NCBI GenBank assembly: GCA_964023205.1
Contig: OZ026833.1
Span: 6,660,138 to 6,724,137, forward strand
Origin: Lutraria lutraria
Taxonomy: Eukaryota > Mollusca > Bivalvia > Venerida > Mactridae
Direction of reading: 5' to 3'
DNA length: 64,000 nucleotides
Position numbers and translations under genes: made by a program. The notes under the pieces are model-generated. The model worked only from the letters and a program-made list of their open reading frames with translations, did not search any database and had not been told where the DNA came from. Positions 42,578 to 53,340 of this stretch are shown here, one piece after another. How positions within the stretch are numbered: the first letter of the stretch is position 1; every line of letters starts with the position of its first letter.

Positions 42578-45500
42578 GTATGTAGAATGTGTACTCTTTT
42601 CTCAGAATATTCGTTATAGTTTACAATTTTGCCAACTGATATCAAACATTAACAAATGATCTCATATTTATGTTACACAGGTATTTTGCAAGTTATTTGG
42701 AATTCACAAGCTTGTGAGTTATTCATTAGATATATACACATGTTTATTAAACTCGATGTAAGTGGAAAAAAAACCGTAAAGGCCCATTGTATGAATTTCT
42801 CGAGTTAAGGAATTTGAATAAGGAGTAATTATATATTAAAAGATCACTCTTGCTTGCAAAAGCGCTCACTTTGTGTTTTTACAGTACTATATAGAACCGT
42901 ATTCACGATAGGTGTCATTTACCAAAGCTCATAATTTATTCCCGTATATTTAAAACTTCAAATATACAGCGAAATTATTCACGAAATCCTGCCTTTACGT
43001 GTGCCATGTTTTGTAGCCTTCCAGTAAACCAACTAAATTTACTTGTAAATCCAAATGATTGTGTATTTTTTGCTTCTTAAAAGTTTAATAATGTGAACAT
43101 ACAGGGTTTATTACATATAAATCCTGTAGACTTATAAAGTCTATTGAATAAAGACAATTACATGTTTACAAAGTACAAACAAACATAAAGAAACAAAACA
43201 TGCAAGATACAAGGGAAAGGTACATAAATACATACTTATCAAAGATAACACGCATAACTGCCTGTTTACCTATAAATCGAATTGTGTAAATTATGTCATG
43301 AGGATATAATTATAAAAACAAAATAAATACATAATGAATATATCATTATGCACAAATAATATGTAGTACTTAAATGATGTAAATACTATAATAGTTAAAT
43401 ATAGTACAATGCATCTCGTAGTTCAAAAGCTTAAAAAATAAATACACTAAGTTTCTTTATGATAGTTTTGGACTGATTTTCAAATAATAATTTTAATTTA
43501 AACATGCCGAGTTGGTCTATTCCAATAATATGTCTTCAAGTATTTCTTACGTAAATCATAATAATGACTGCATTACAAAATAAAGTGGTATTCATCTTCT
43601 ATTAAATTACAATATTGGCAAGCTCTGAGCGCTCTTTCTAATTTTGGTCTCTGCCATCTTCCAGATTCAATGTTCAAGTTATGAGATGAAACAATCAATT
43701 TTGTCAATGCTATTCGACATTTTGGTATATCTAAGTTATTTAAAAAAAGTTGAAAGCCAAAAGTCACTATTTCTTAATATACAATATAGATCTTTCTGAA
43801 TTGGCAATACGTTCCACGTTTGCAGGTTAATATCATGTAAACGTTGCTTAAATACGAGTATATTAATAAAAACATCATCATTTCCTACACTTTGATTAAG
43901 CCAAGCATCATAAAAACCTAACATCGATAGCAAGTCACGTATTGATACAGCCCATGATTTTTTATTAGGAAATAGTTCAGAATCGTTTTAAGTGTATTAT
44001 ATATTTGTTTTCTTAATTTATTGTCACTACTATGGACACTTTTCAACCAAAATTTTATTATACGTATATATCTAGTATTAATTAAGCTATTTCTTCCAAG
44101 GAGACCGTAAATAAAATCATTTTGTGTCGACCTTTTCATTTGTAATTTAAAATGTATTTTTTTTCGCAAAATATTATATGTATACGTTCTATATTTTTAG
44201 CGCTTATAAACCCCCATACTTCACAACCATAACATAAAATAGGTGATATGCGTTTATCGAATAGCTCAAGTCTATGTTTTACTGAAACATTTTCGAAATT
44301 TACTACGTATGAATTCATTTTAAATATAGCTTTCAAAGATTTTCCAGAAAGATTTAATTGCGTTTCATTTTATGCACCAGAAAATCATGATTCAAATTGC
44401 ATACATTGTTCAGGAGGACCACTGAATGCCTTAATGAGAGAACCCACCTTTATACATATATTATCAAATAGTATACTTGATGATAGGAGAGTACATTCAT
44501 GTATAATCAGATCTATGTGTGCAGCTACCTCCTAATTAATCCATCATTGAAATAGATGCCATTCTTTGAAAAACTGTCTTAATCAATAAGAACAAACTGA
44601 TCTCCGAATAAAGGTCATCTGTCGATAAAGGCTCCTATTTTGTCTTTCCCAAGAAAGACGACTTCTCTAAAGACAGACCGCACATATTGTTCCATATGTC
44701 ATGATTTGCTGCCTATTGGTTTTAGTTTTGCCGTAAGTTAGCTGGAGAGCTACTCCACATTATGGATTTATCTGGTCCCGGGTGAGATTCGATAAAGGGC
44801 TAATGATTGCTAGTCAGAGACCGTAACCAATCGATCAATTACTCTGTCATTAAACAATAACATCGTGTAAGATTTTGATTATCATATCATACAGAATGGT
44901 ATGCATTGTCTTTGAAAAACACATTCATTTATTGTAGTTGTCCGGAGAACAAATTGATGATGAAGACCCTGATGTTGACATGTTTTGGGAGCACATCCAT
45001 GGTGTAGAATATATAGTCAGCTCTTTTCATAACTTTATTTTGACCAACTTTCCTTTCCTAAGGTTTATACCAGGAAAATATCGCCGTCTGTTACGTCAAC
45101 TGGTACAAATAGATAAAAAGATTGGACAACGTTTCTTGTATCAACAAAAAGCAAGTATATATATCACTCATGATTGGCAAGTTGTTAAATATGTTTAATG
45201 CTCATGCTTTTGTTTCTGAACATGTTCTTCAAATGTCCTTCCATATTATATTACATAGTCGCTAGATCATTCATGTTGCCGTTTTTTTTTAAATATGATC
45301 TTGCTCACGTGTATCATGATTTAGTAACGTAAAGGAAAAACAGGGGACATTATTAAATGGTAATACTTCTTTAATATAAGTACAAAAGTCATGTTCGTTG
45401 AAAAATAGCATTGGTACTTTTTGCATTTGGTAGGAGACCTATGTACCAGGCAAGGTTCGTGGACTAGCAGATTTTTACATAGATGTACAACAAAAACATA

Positions 45501-47350
45501 ACCAAATGAACAATGGCTTTGTGCTACAGGACCATCATATTATATCACAATTTGCTGAAATTGTGGATTCAGGTACATGTATTTCATAGCAGAAGGATTG
45601 CTTAGTACTTACTGAAACATCAAAGGTTTATATCTTTGAGTTGTGTTAGCAATAAAGTGTAACTGGAATCTGCTCTATTTAAATAATTTCATTGTTTTAT
45701 CTGACTTGGCATGTTTTCTCAATTAATATTGCTCTTTTTGCAGGTGTTATTCTAATGATATCACATGATGAAATTTATGGCTTTGTAATACTAATAAAAC
45801 CTTTAAACCTCCTTTTTGCACAAATCATTCGTGATTTTAACAGCAGAAATACTTATATATTTTTACAACCATTGACATCGTCACTATCGGTCAAATATTA
45901 GAACGAAATTGACCACCGGAGGTTATGGTGTGCATTTACGTATTCTATAGTATTATTTTTGTAGTCCACTTCTTACAAATTACAGGAATGGCAACATCGT
46001 CAGCTGCCATACTCAACTCATTTGTGATTCTCATGAATTACCCAGAAATTCAGAAGAAAATTCAGTCAGAACTTGATCGCGTCATTGGACCTGGCCGAAT
46101 TCCTACCTTCACAGACAGGGATCTGTGTACTTACCTGAAAGCTTTTGAGATGGAAGTCCATCGTTTTATCCCTGTTTTACCTCTGGGAGTTCCACACATG
46201 TGTAACGAAGATGTTGATTTTGAAGGTTTTGGTATAAAAGCAAACACTATCGTAAGTGCTTAGTTAATTATTTGATTTATTGTAAGTTACTGTGGAATCA
46301 TTAATTTTCGTTGGGTTCAATTTTCGTGGTTTTTACTAAAAAGGCTATTTCGTGGGGACATATATTCGTGGATTTTGATTTTTGAAAAGAAATGCCTTAT
46401 CTCCGCATTTGAATTCGTGGGGATTTGATTTCGTGGATGAGTCGAACCACGAAATCCACGAAATTAAATCCCCAACGAAAATTAATGATTCTACAATATA
46501 TCGTTTGATTGATGTTATTTCATTGAAAACAATTGGAAAAATAATCCAAGTATACACAAACGGAGGTAAATTATTGTAGTTTCGAACATATTATCTTCTG
46601 TAACTTTGTAAATTGGCCAAACAAGTGAGGAAAATATTTGTCTTTACAACTGTTATAAAATTTGTATATCGTTCACTGTCTTGTGTTTCATTTTTATATT
46701 ATTTTCTTCTTTTATGTGAAATTAAATGCAATATTGTGCTATATTTTTTTCACATAGGTTATGGTGAACATTTGGCATATGCATCATGATGAAAAAATAT
46801 GGGGAGATCCCTGGAACTTTCGACCAGAAAGATTTCTTGACGACGTTGGTAACCTGTTACCAAGGGAACATGAACTACTTCAGCAGTAAATGATTTTTGA
46901 TAATTATCTCAGAAATCTGACCTGTAGCATCTGTTAGATAATATATAAATATTTAAACAAACTTCTACCTAATGCTATAACTTTGTATTATTTAAATTTG
47001 GTGTCTGTCAAAATAATGATATTGCTGTACCGACAAAATTCAGTGTTGATGTTCTAAATACGGGTACGAGTTAATGCAGTATTCAAATCAATCCAGTCCG
47101 GATCGTTCACTTGTTCTGTCTCTTTTTTTTCAGTTTTCTTCCATTTGGAATCGGACCACGTATTTGCCCAGGCCAGGTCTTTGCCCGCACGCGATATTTC
47201 CTCTACCTGTCATCTTTGCTACAAAACTGGAACTTCGAATTTCCAGCAAACCAAAGCGTGTCCTGTGATCCTAGAAATCATGAGAGCTTCGATACTGCAT
47301 TCATAATCCGAGTGAGATCATTGAACTGTGTCGCAAAAAGACGAATGTAA
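42026..47350 (+). CDS. cytochrome P450 (CYP2-clan-like), complete six-exon gene
   Basis: This is a microsomal heme monooxygenase-family protein. Exons are 42026-42577, 44938-45150, 45434-45572, 45986-46251, 46758-46885 and 47134-47350; the phases (0, 0, 1, 0, 2) join to a 504-residue frame, the usual P450 length. Visible parts: N-terminal membrane anchor (residues 1-18) then KKGKGK, Pro-rich hinge LPGPKGWP (30-37), ExxR as EVHR (358-361), FRPERF (411-416) and the heme loop FGIGPRICPG with Cys444. Two signature positions are unusual. The I-helix reads SGMATSS (301-307), so the acidic residue before Thr is Ala304. The C-helix WxxxR reads RYILR (123-127), lacking Trp. Intron 2 uses a GC donor. 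Intron 1 holds a LINE fragment and intron 4 a fold-back element. Family-level CYP naming and substrate cannot be told from sequence alone. Confidence 0.92.
43130..44400 (-). mobile_element. 5'-truncated non-LTR retrotransposon (LINE) in P450 intron 1
   Basis: The minus strand carries four frame-broken pieces of the post-RT C-terminal region of a LINE. In order they read KHRLELFDKRISPILCYGCE, then KRSTQNDFIYGLLGRNSL, then GFYDAWLNQSVGN, and last GRWQRP…CQYCNLIEDEYHFIL (a Cys/His-type end). At least three frameshifts or stops make it dead. The RT and endonuclease domains are missing. Its A/T-rich 3' end near 43130 resembles that of the piece at 53340. It lies opposite to the host gene and does not touch exons. 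Confidence 0.8.
44560..44690. repeat. CAGTCAAACC element, partial copy 6
   Basis: TTGAAAAACTGTCTTAATCAATAAGAACAAACTGATCTCCGAATAAAGGTC and TTTTGTCTTTCCCAAGAAAG match the inside of copy 3. The terminal repeats are missing. Confidence 0.55.
44735..44840 (-). repeat. SINE fragment
   Basis: GGTGAGATTCGATAAAGGG (degenerate reversed B box) and AGTCAGAGACCGTAACC match the end of 9940-10140. Confidence 0.45.
44938..45150 (+). CDS. P450 exon 2
   Basis: 71 codons after TTTATTGTAG. It ends ...YQQK at a GCAAGT donor (GC-AG intron). This end is the only one that keeps frame with exon 3, and a pseudogene copy at 58308 has GTGAGT at the same place. Confidence 0.85.
45434..45572 (+). CDS. P450 exon 3
   Basis: 139 nt, acceptor TTTGGTAG, donor GTACATG. 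It encodes ETYVPGKVRGL through IVDS and the first base of the I-helix Gly. It contains no frame long enough to be detected on length alone. Confidence 0.85.
45986..46251 (+). CDS. P450 exon 4 (I-helix to K-helix)
   Basis: 266 nt, acceptor AAATTACAG, donor GTAAGT. It codes for the I-helix rest (GMATSSAAI), the J-helix, and EVHR of the K-helix, and ends at NTI. Confidence 0.9.
46291..46495. repeat. fold-back MITE in P450 intron 4
   Basis: It begins TGTGGAATCATTAATTTTCG and ends in the inverted CGAAAATTAATGATTCTACA, with repeated TTCGTGG motifs inside. A second copy is at 49976-50152. Confidence 0.85.
46758..46885 (+). CDS. P450 exon 5 (PERF region)
   Basis: 128 nt, acceptor TTTTTCACATAG, donor GTAAATG. 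It encodes VMVNIWHMHHDE, then FRPERFLDD, and ends in a CA-split codon that becomes His433. Confidence 0.9.
47134..47350 (+). CDS. P450 exon 6 (heme loop, C-terminus)
   Basis: 217 nt including TAA, acceptor TTTTTTTTCAG. It opens HFLPFGIGPRICPGQ (heme Cys444) and ends AKRRM. Alternative frames in this exon are by-products. Confidence 0.92.
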
Positions 47351-48744
47351 TCACTTGCAATAGATTATTTTAAAAACGAAATCGTTGTACATGAAGTAGA
47401 GAGAGGATGGAGACAGTCACACACTTACAAAAATAACAACTATAATCACTTGCATTTGTTTCTATTAAAACGAACTTCATTTTATACAAAATGTACGAGT
47501 AGAGAAGGTAAACATTTTATGATTTTTTTATGTTCATAATTCGTTCGTATTACTCGATTGTGATTTTGCGTAATAACTTATTCTAACTTGAATAACATCG
47601 TATTTGTAATTTGAGAGTATGACATTAAATCGTAAAATTGGAACTATTTTCGCAGTCGGAAGGTTACAGAAAGCTCTTCGGTATGTTGTGAGAATTTCCT
47701 GACCGAATATTTAAAACCACTTCATTATTATTCGATCCGAACAACAAAAAAGGATTACACACAATAAACACGCAAAGAAAAAACTCACGGTCTCTCAAAA
47801 AAAGCCAATTCACCCCAAACCCATCAAACCCCAAACCAATCCAGCGCGTAGAAACTCACAACACTGAGGGACAAAACACATTGTTCCTGGTAGTACCGAT
47901 GGAAAAACTGTTCAACAAATTTTCCGGATTGAGGTGATTTCCGACTCTGACTGCTTCTATTTTAATGAACTTTGATGTGAATAATTACATCATTGACTGT
48001 CGTTCAGCATTAACAGTCGTTGCACTTACGTCAGATTCAATGCTTTGAACAATAAACGACAATTCAGCTGATTTATTTAATTTATTGGTTATCATTTTAT
48101 CAATTCATTGATAAAAGCCTACATAAAAAATAACAGAGAGATTGAAAAAAGGAATAAAAAATAGATGGTAAATCGGAAACGACTTGGACACACACACTAA
48201 ACAGTGCATAAGCTAAGATTTTATGACATGCAGACGTACTTATCATAATCGATTGTATCCACACAAAGTTCTTCTAAGTTATTTTCCGCAGTATTGTGTA
48301 AAAAATGTTCCGAGTAGAATGATCACGTGGTACATTGTTGTTATCCAGGTCACGCGACGCTTCATTAATCACGTGGTACAGTTTTCTTTACGTCTAATCG
48401 AACATGCATTCGCTGAAATGGTTTCGAATGATTAATGTTTCTGATTTGCAAAGTGTGTGCATTCATGTTTATTAGTAAATGTCCCAAAGATTGTCGTCGT
48501 AAATTTTTATAACGAAAAGCCTAAGTTGTTTTTCATGAACAGGTATTAAACAATCCGAGAAGAATGTATCTCGTTTATATCAAACTGCTTGTTACTAATC
48601 GTTCGTATGGCTTAGAGAAAGATACCCTCTAAAATACACGATATACATATGTACTACATATACAATCATGTATTCACCATGGGCTAATTTAACCACAAAA
48701 GTATTTTAAAGCATAATATGTAAATACTATCCCAATATACTGCT
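47351..48744. other. intergenic, convergent 3' ends of P450 and GM2A-like genes
   Basis: 1.4 kb between two converging genes. No ORF of substance and no clear repeat. AATAAA-type sites occur (for example near 47764 on the plus strand), but none can be assigned confidently. Confidence 0.5.
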
Positions 48745-48921
48745 TCATTTATTCAGCTTAAACTTATGAATATTTATAACATACGTGACACAAAAATGCA
48801 CTTCAAGGCATCCAACATGTTTCCCTTGTTGCTTGACAAATGCTGTCGCTTCAAATGTCCCCTTTACCAAAACAGGTAAAGCATTGACTTTTACGTCAAT
48901 GGGAGGCAGCTCGTATGCTCG
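48745..48921 (-). CDS. GM2A: GM2A-like exon 4 (C-terminus)
   Basis: 58 codons and TGA, acceptor CTCGAAACAG. The Cys of KHVGCLEV is the last family cysteine. The tail VTYVINIHKFKLNK extends beyond the usual end. Confidence 0.88.
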   Translation of the reverse strand, partial: RAYELPPIDVKVNALPVLVKGTFEATAFVKQQGKHVGCLEVHFCVTYVINIHKFKLNK

Positions 48922-51900
48922 CTGTTTCGAGAAAAAAGACATGTACTATTTCTTTCTACATCATTGCAATAACGCAAATACTACTACCGGAATAAATATA
49001 TACATGTACTGTAAAGCATTATAGTTTTTTATTTGTTTATTGCAATGGAAATCATAATCTTTTTTGTTAAAGCGTATCATATGCAAACAAAAAGTGACAA
49101 TAAGGTTTATGAATAAACTGTAGTTTTTAACTGATTAGGCGTCTGGAAATCATATTCTGACATGTATATTACCTTCTCCCAGTAATCACAACTTTTGGAT
49201 CCTACATTGATGTCAAGTTGACGAAGATAATAACAGGTTTTATAGAGGTGAAATAAATATAATTGAATGTAGATCAGATTTAAATTTATTTCAGCACAGG
49301 TAACACATATAGTGGTCCACAACATTACCCAGTATATTAAAATATAGTTACATACAACATACGTTTAACATGTACAGTTACTAAAACACAGATGCATACA
49401 GTATAATGATTTGAAATACAAATTACCAGTAATTTGAAATTAGGACCACGACATTCTTCCTAATACGAGGGAATACCCAAAAATATGACCGCACTTGTCT
49501 CCATAGAAATATGGTCATGTAGAGCTTGTCATTCAATAGAAAGAACTTAGCCGTGTGTAGTCCCAATAAAGAAAGAAATGGTGAAATTGTATTTCTACAA
49601 CCTGTGTCAAGTCATTGCTCTCAAACAAAGAAGGAGTGAAAACCATATCTTTTTTCTATTGGCTCTGACTTGACGTTAGACTTAGCACCACTCTGTGAAA
49701 CAAGAATCACTTGCAGGAACGTAAGATAAAGATATACTAGAACAAAATCTGAACATATAAATAAGAAAAAATGTGATTACCGCTTCAAAGGGACATTTGC
49801 AGTATTCCAACTGTTTACAGGCTGAATGTTGTTCTGCAAGTACTTCACAAAGATCGTTGTAATGACAAAATCTTTCACCAACAATCTCACAAATTTCAAT
49901 ATAACCGCTGGGTGTTTTCAGTCTTAAAGTAAGGTCAACCTGAACGTAAACGAAGTAAACCTGATCAAATGCTGTATTTTCATTTATTTTCGTTGGGCTA
50001 AATTTTCGTGGTTTTTATTTCTGCAGTAAAATTCGTGTGGATTTGATTTCCTGGTTGAACTGACCCACGAATTTATGTCCCCACGAAATAGACATTTTAG
50101 TAAAAATCACGAAAATTAAATCCCCAACGAAAATTAATGATTCCACAGCATATTGCTTGAAAATTATTATTTTTGCTTCATTATAGTTCAATAATGCGTT
50201 TTGCACTTAACATGATAACTTTGGTGATTCAGTGGTGTTTAAACTGAATATTACTCTTCTTAAGGTAATGTACCCAGAACACCGCTGTTTAATATTACGT
50301 AATATGCCATAGATAAAATGAAACCACGTATCAAAATTCTGATGCAAGCTTCACTAGATTAACATTTCCGCTACAAAATACAGAAAACCGCTTTGAAATC
50401 CTTTATCAAATAAGACGTTAATGTTAATTCGAAAATGACACCTTCCGTGTTTTCTAAGCGAGCAATTAACAATTAAAGTGTCGGATCATTATCGTCCGAT
50501 GAAACCAACGAATTCGATGAATTGATGCATCCCATCCAATCAAAATCGCACATGTATATGGCTCAATCATTAAACCCACACCCAGGTTTGATATCTAGTA
50601 AGAGATTTAATAACGAATTATTATAATTAACGAATTAATAGTACATGTAAAAAGCCAGAATTGAGTCTTATAACCAGTCACAGATGACCACTGTTAGATC
50701 ATCTTATTATTAACTTATAAATGACCAAAATAGAGTTAGATGATGTGTCACAGATGGCCACAGCAAAAGCATATTGTACCAATACAATGTACAACAGTTT
50801 AGAGATGGTTAACGTACGCTGATGAAGTAAAGTCGATAAAGGAATGCAGTGTTTATCGCAATAAAATACTATTTTTGCATGTTCGGTTAGATGTTTTTGC
50901 TTGGTATTAAAGAATGATAATAATCTTCGTAAAAAAGTTAATACATGTATGTTATTTTGCGTTTTTAGCAATTATAGCCAATCCCGTTACGTTAAGTACA
51001 GTTTGAGTAAACATGTTCTCGTTGTTGTTATACTGAACGTGTTAATTTATAGAATACTTAAACCGAGAGTTTCTTACAAATTCGGGAAGACTCAAATAAG
51101 TCAATATAATGAGAATTCTAGATATGAGTTTACATGTAGGGTGTTTTACCTCAATTTGATTGTGGTCAGCACCAAGTTCCTGCGTCAAATTAAACCACAT
51201 CATGAACTGAACGAACACGAAAGTCTCTCCGGCCAGTTGCAAAGGGTCTGGTGTTACTTTTACCATGGTGAAGGTCAGTGGAAGGTCATGGTCAGGTATG
51301 TCGCAGTTTTTCCATCTGAAGGCACCGGATGACTGGTTATAACCTCTTTCCTGAAAACAACAATTCAAATGGTACAATAACTCATTTTGTAATTGAATAA
51401 AATCCGTTAACATCTTCTGTCAATATGGCATTTTCTTTCTGTCACAGCTTACGACGTAAATTACAGGAATAAGATAAACAATTATATACCAACACGTTCT
51501 TAAGTTTCCTTTATACATCAGTATTATTTATCGACGAATGTACACATTACATTGGCGACGAGAATAAAATAAAAAAACTTTACAAAACAAAAACCATTAG
51601 GAAAGATGTCGAAAACAAAAAATGAATATAGTTATGAAAATATAATCCGACTGAAAGGATCTATCAGCAATCCATTTCTGTCATTACGACAGTGAAAATA
51701 AGTAATTATGGAATTATAGGAGCAGGAATTAAAACCAAATCCAAACATTGGATTACAATGTACTGCATTGAATACAAAATGAATCAAACAACAGTACAGA
51801 TGAGTACAATGTTGCTTGTATCAATATACACCGTTTTATTGTCTTATTATATAGAATGATATCACATCGATTTAGCAATTATTAAGAATTTTTTCAATGC

Positions 51901-52312
51901 TTTAATTTCTAGTGCTTAATGCCACACCTACAGACAAGGTTATTTGGCGACCCCCAGCTTAAACGGTAGAGGAAGTCATCATGTGTACATCTGAGTAGAA
52001 TCGCTGACAGCTCAATCACAAATTCGCAAATGCCATTCAATGTTAAAGCGACGATGGCAATTATAAAGAATCAAGCGCTCATTCGATAGAGATTTCAATC
52101 AATATTTTTTTTTTATAAATATATACCTAATACATTTGTTTCCATCGCATCCAACAGATGGCGATGTTTATGATTACCACAATACGCAGCTGAAACATAT
52201 TGTAAAATCTTGTGCTGAAATTTTGGGAACTTACCTCATGGATTAGTTCAAGTTGAACATCTTGTCCCGAAGCATGTACAACCAAGACGACGAGAATAAA
52301 CACCACTTCCAT
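48745..52312 (-). CDS. GM2A: GM2 ganglioside activator-like secreted lipid-transfer protein, complete four-exon gene
   Basis: In vertebrates the GM2 activator lifts gangliosides from lysosomal membranes for hexosaminidase A; here the lipid ligand is unknown. Exons are 52312-52235, 51350-51150, 49939-49781 and 48921-48745, all in phase 0 with GT-AG borders, giving 204 residues (human protein 193). A signal peptide (MEVVFILVVLVVHASG) is encoded by exon 1. Exon 2 has FRWKNC...VTPDPLQLAGE, which aligns with FSWDNC...LEPDPIIVPGN. Exon 3 has VDLTLRL...YCKCPFEA, like VDLVLEK...PCHCPFK. Exon 4 has YELPP...GKHVGCLEV, like YSLPK...GKRLGCIKI. All eight family cysteines are present plus a ninth (HFC) near the C-terminus, after which the tail is longer than in human. 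Related secreted proteins occur in several copies in molluscs, so one-to-one orthology is not claimed. Confidence 0.92.
49781..49939 (-). CDS. GM2A: GM2A-like exon 3 (Cys-rich core)
   Basis: 53 codons, acceptor ACGTTCAG, donor GTAATCAC. It carries six of the conserved cysteines (EIC, RFC, LC, AC, YCKC) and CPFEA, aligning with CHCPFK of the human protein. Confidence 0.9.
49976..50152. repeat. fold-back MITE in GM2A-like intron 2, second copy
   Basis: It has the same TTTTCGTTGGG…CCCAACGAAAATTAATGATT inverted ends and TTCGTGG repeats as 46291-46495. The left outer end is degraded (ATTTTCATTTATTTTCGTTGG). Confidence 0.8.
51150..51350 (-). CDS. GM2A: GM2A-like exon 2
   Basis: 67 codons, acceptor TTTTCAG, donor GTAAAACACC. 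It contains the first conserved Cys (WKNC) and the TPDPL motif. The plus-strand frame over it (50901-51332) is a shadow. Confidence 0.9.
51898..52070. repeat. ~170-bp direct repeat, copy A
   Basis: AATTTCTAGTGCTTAATGCC … AAAGCGACGATGG is nearly identical to 52744-52907 (a few substitutions, one indel). It lies in GM2A-like intron 1. Confidence 0.85.
52235..52312 (-). CDS. GM2A: GM2A-like exon 1 (signal peptide)
   Basis: 26 codons, from ATG at 52312 to a GTAAGTTCCC donor. The hydrophobic core FILVVLVV is followed by HASGQ, a likely signal-peptidase site. Confidence 0.85.
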
Positions 52313-52743
52313 ATTTTTTCACTAGTATCAATTTGTCTATCCTCTGTATCAGTCTACATGTACTTAAAGAAGAGTTGTTCTTCTCGAAACAAGGAAATAT
52401 TTTATGCGGAAATAATCCGGTCTTTCTTGTTTTTAATCAATAATTAGTTTCATAAAAATAAGATTAAACAATCTATTATTTTTAATCTTCAGTTGTTACA
52501 TATTAAGGACTAGACGTCGCTGGACATTGATTAACCAGTCACCGTATTTTTTATAAAAATATATGACTTTATCCCAGATAGACATATGTTGTGCTATCGT
52601 ATTAAGGACATTAAATGCTTTAAGGACGAATGCAACCTTGGTTGGATAAATTATTTCTCCTCATATGCGTCCTCATGTCTCAATTTCTGTCATGCGTTTC
52701 AAATTTATACACTTATCCAAAAAGATGAAAGTAGTTTTTTAAT

Positions 52744-52907
52744 GCTATAATTTCTAGTGCTTAACGCCACACCTACAGACAAGGTTATTTGGCGACCCCA
52801 GCTTAAACGGTAGAGGAAATCACCGTGTGGACATCTGAGTAGAATCGCTGACAGCTTAATCACAAATTCGCAAATGACATTCAAAGTTAAAGCGACGATG
52901 GACTAGT
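52744..52907. repeat. ~170-bp direct repeat, copy B
   Basis: The partner of copy A, upstream of GM2A-like exon 1. Reversed, its end GGCGTTAAGCACTAGAAATT resembles SINE 3' tails, so this may be a recent SINE-type family rather than a tandem duplication. Confidence 0.85.
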
Positions 52908-53104
52908 GATTACTAAATCACTCGACTACCTATGTCTTTAGATATGCATGTTTGTCTTAAACTCTCGGAGCCTCTCTGGCTGGAACACGATTAATCCAAA
53001 CACATTCTCCGGTTCCGATTGTTTTTGTTATGTATTCTACGTAGTTGGAATCCATATGGGTAGAACGATATAAACTCAACGCTTGAACCAAATATTTACT
53101 GAGT

Positions 53105-53340
53105 TATTCACACGTCTCGGCCGAACAAAACTTTTTCACGACTTCATAATAATTGGCCTTGAAAATTAGCTAGATATGATACGTACATGACACACGTAGG
53201 AAGATAAAACTTATCCCAAGAACAAGAGTTAGCGTTTGAATATGTTTTCAAACTAAACTGTAATTAATTGTACATAGATAATTTTATTCTCCAACGAATA
53301 TGTTTTGTAATTATAGTAAATGAGTGATCATTTTTATTAT
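53105..53340. repeat. P450-intron-derived duplicate segment
   Basis: GGCCGAACAAAACTTTTTCACGACTTC through GTAAATGAGTGAT matches 60965-61175, where it follows a P450 exon-1 tail. It is therefore a displaced piece of a P450 intron 1. Confidence 0.75.

Noticed and set aside
50901..51332. 143-codon plus-strand ORF
   Set aside because: It is antisense to the well-supported GM2A-like exon 2.
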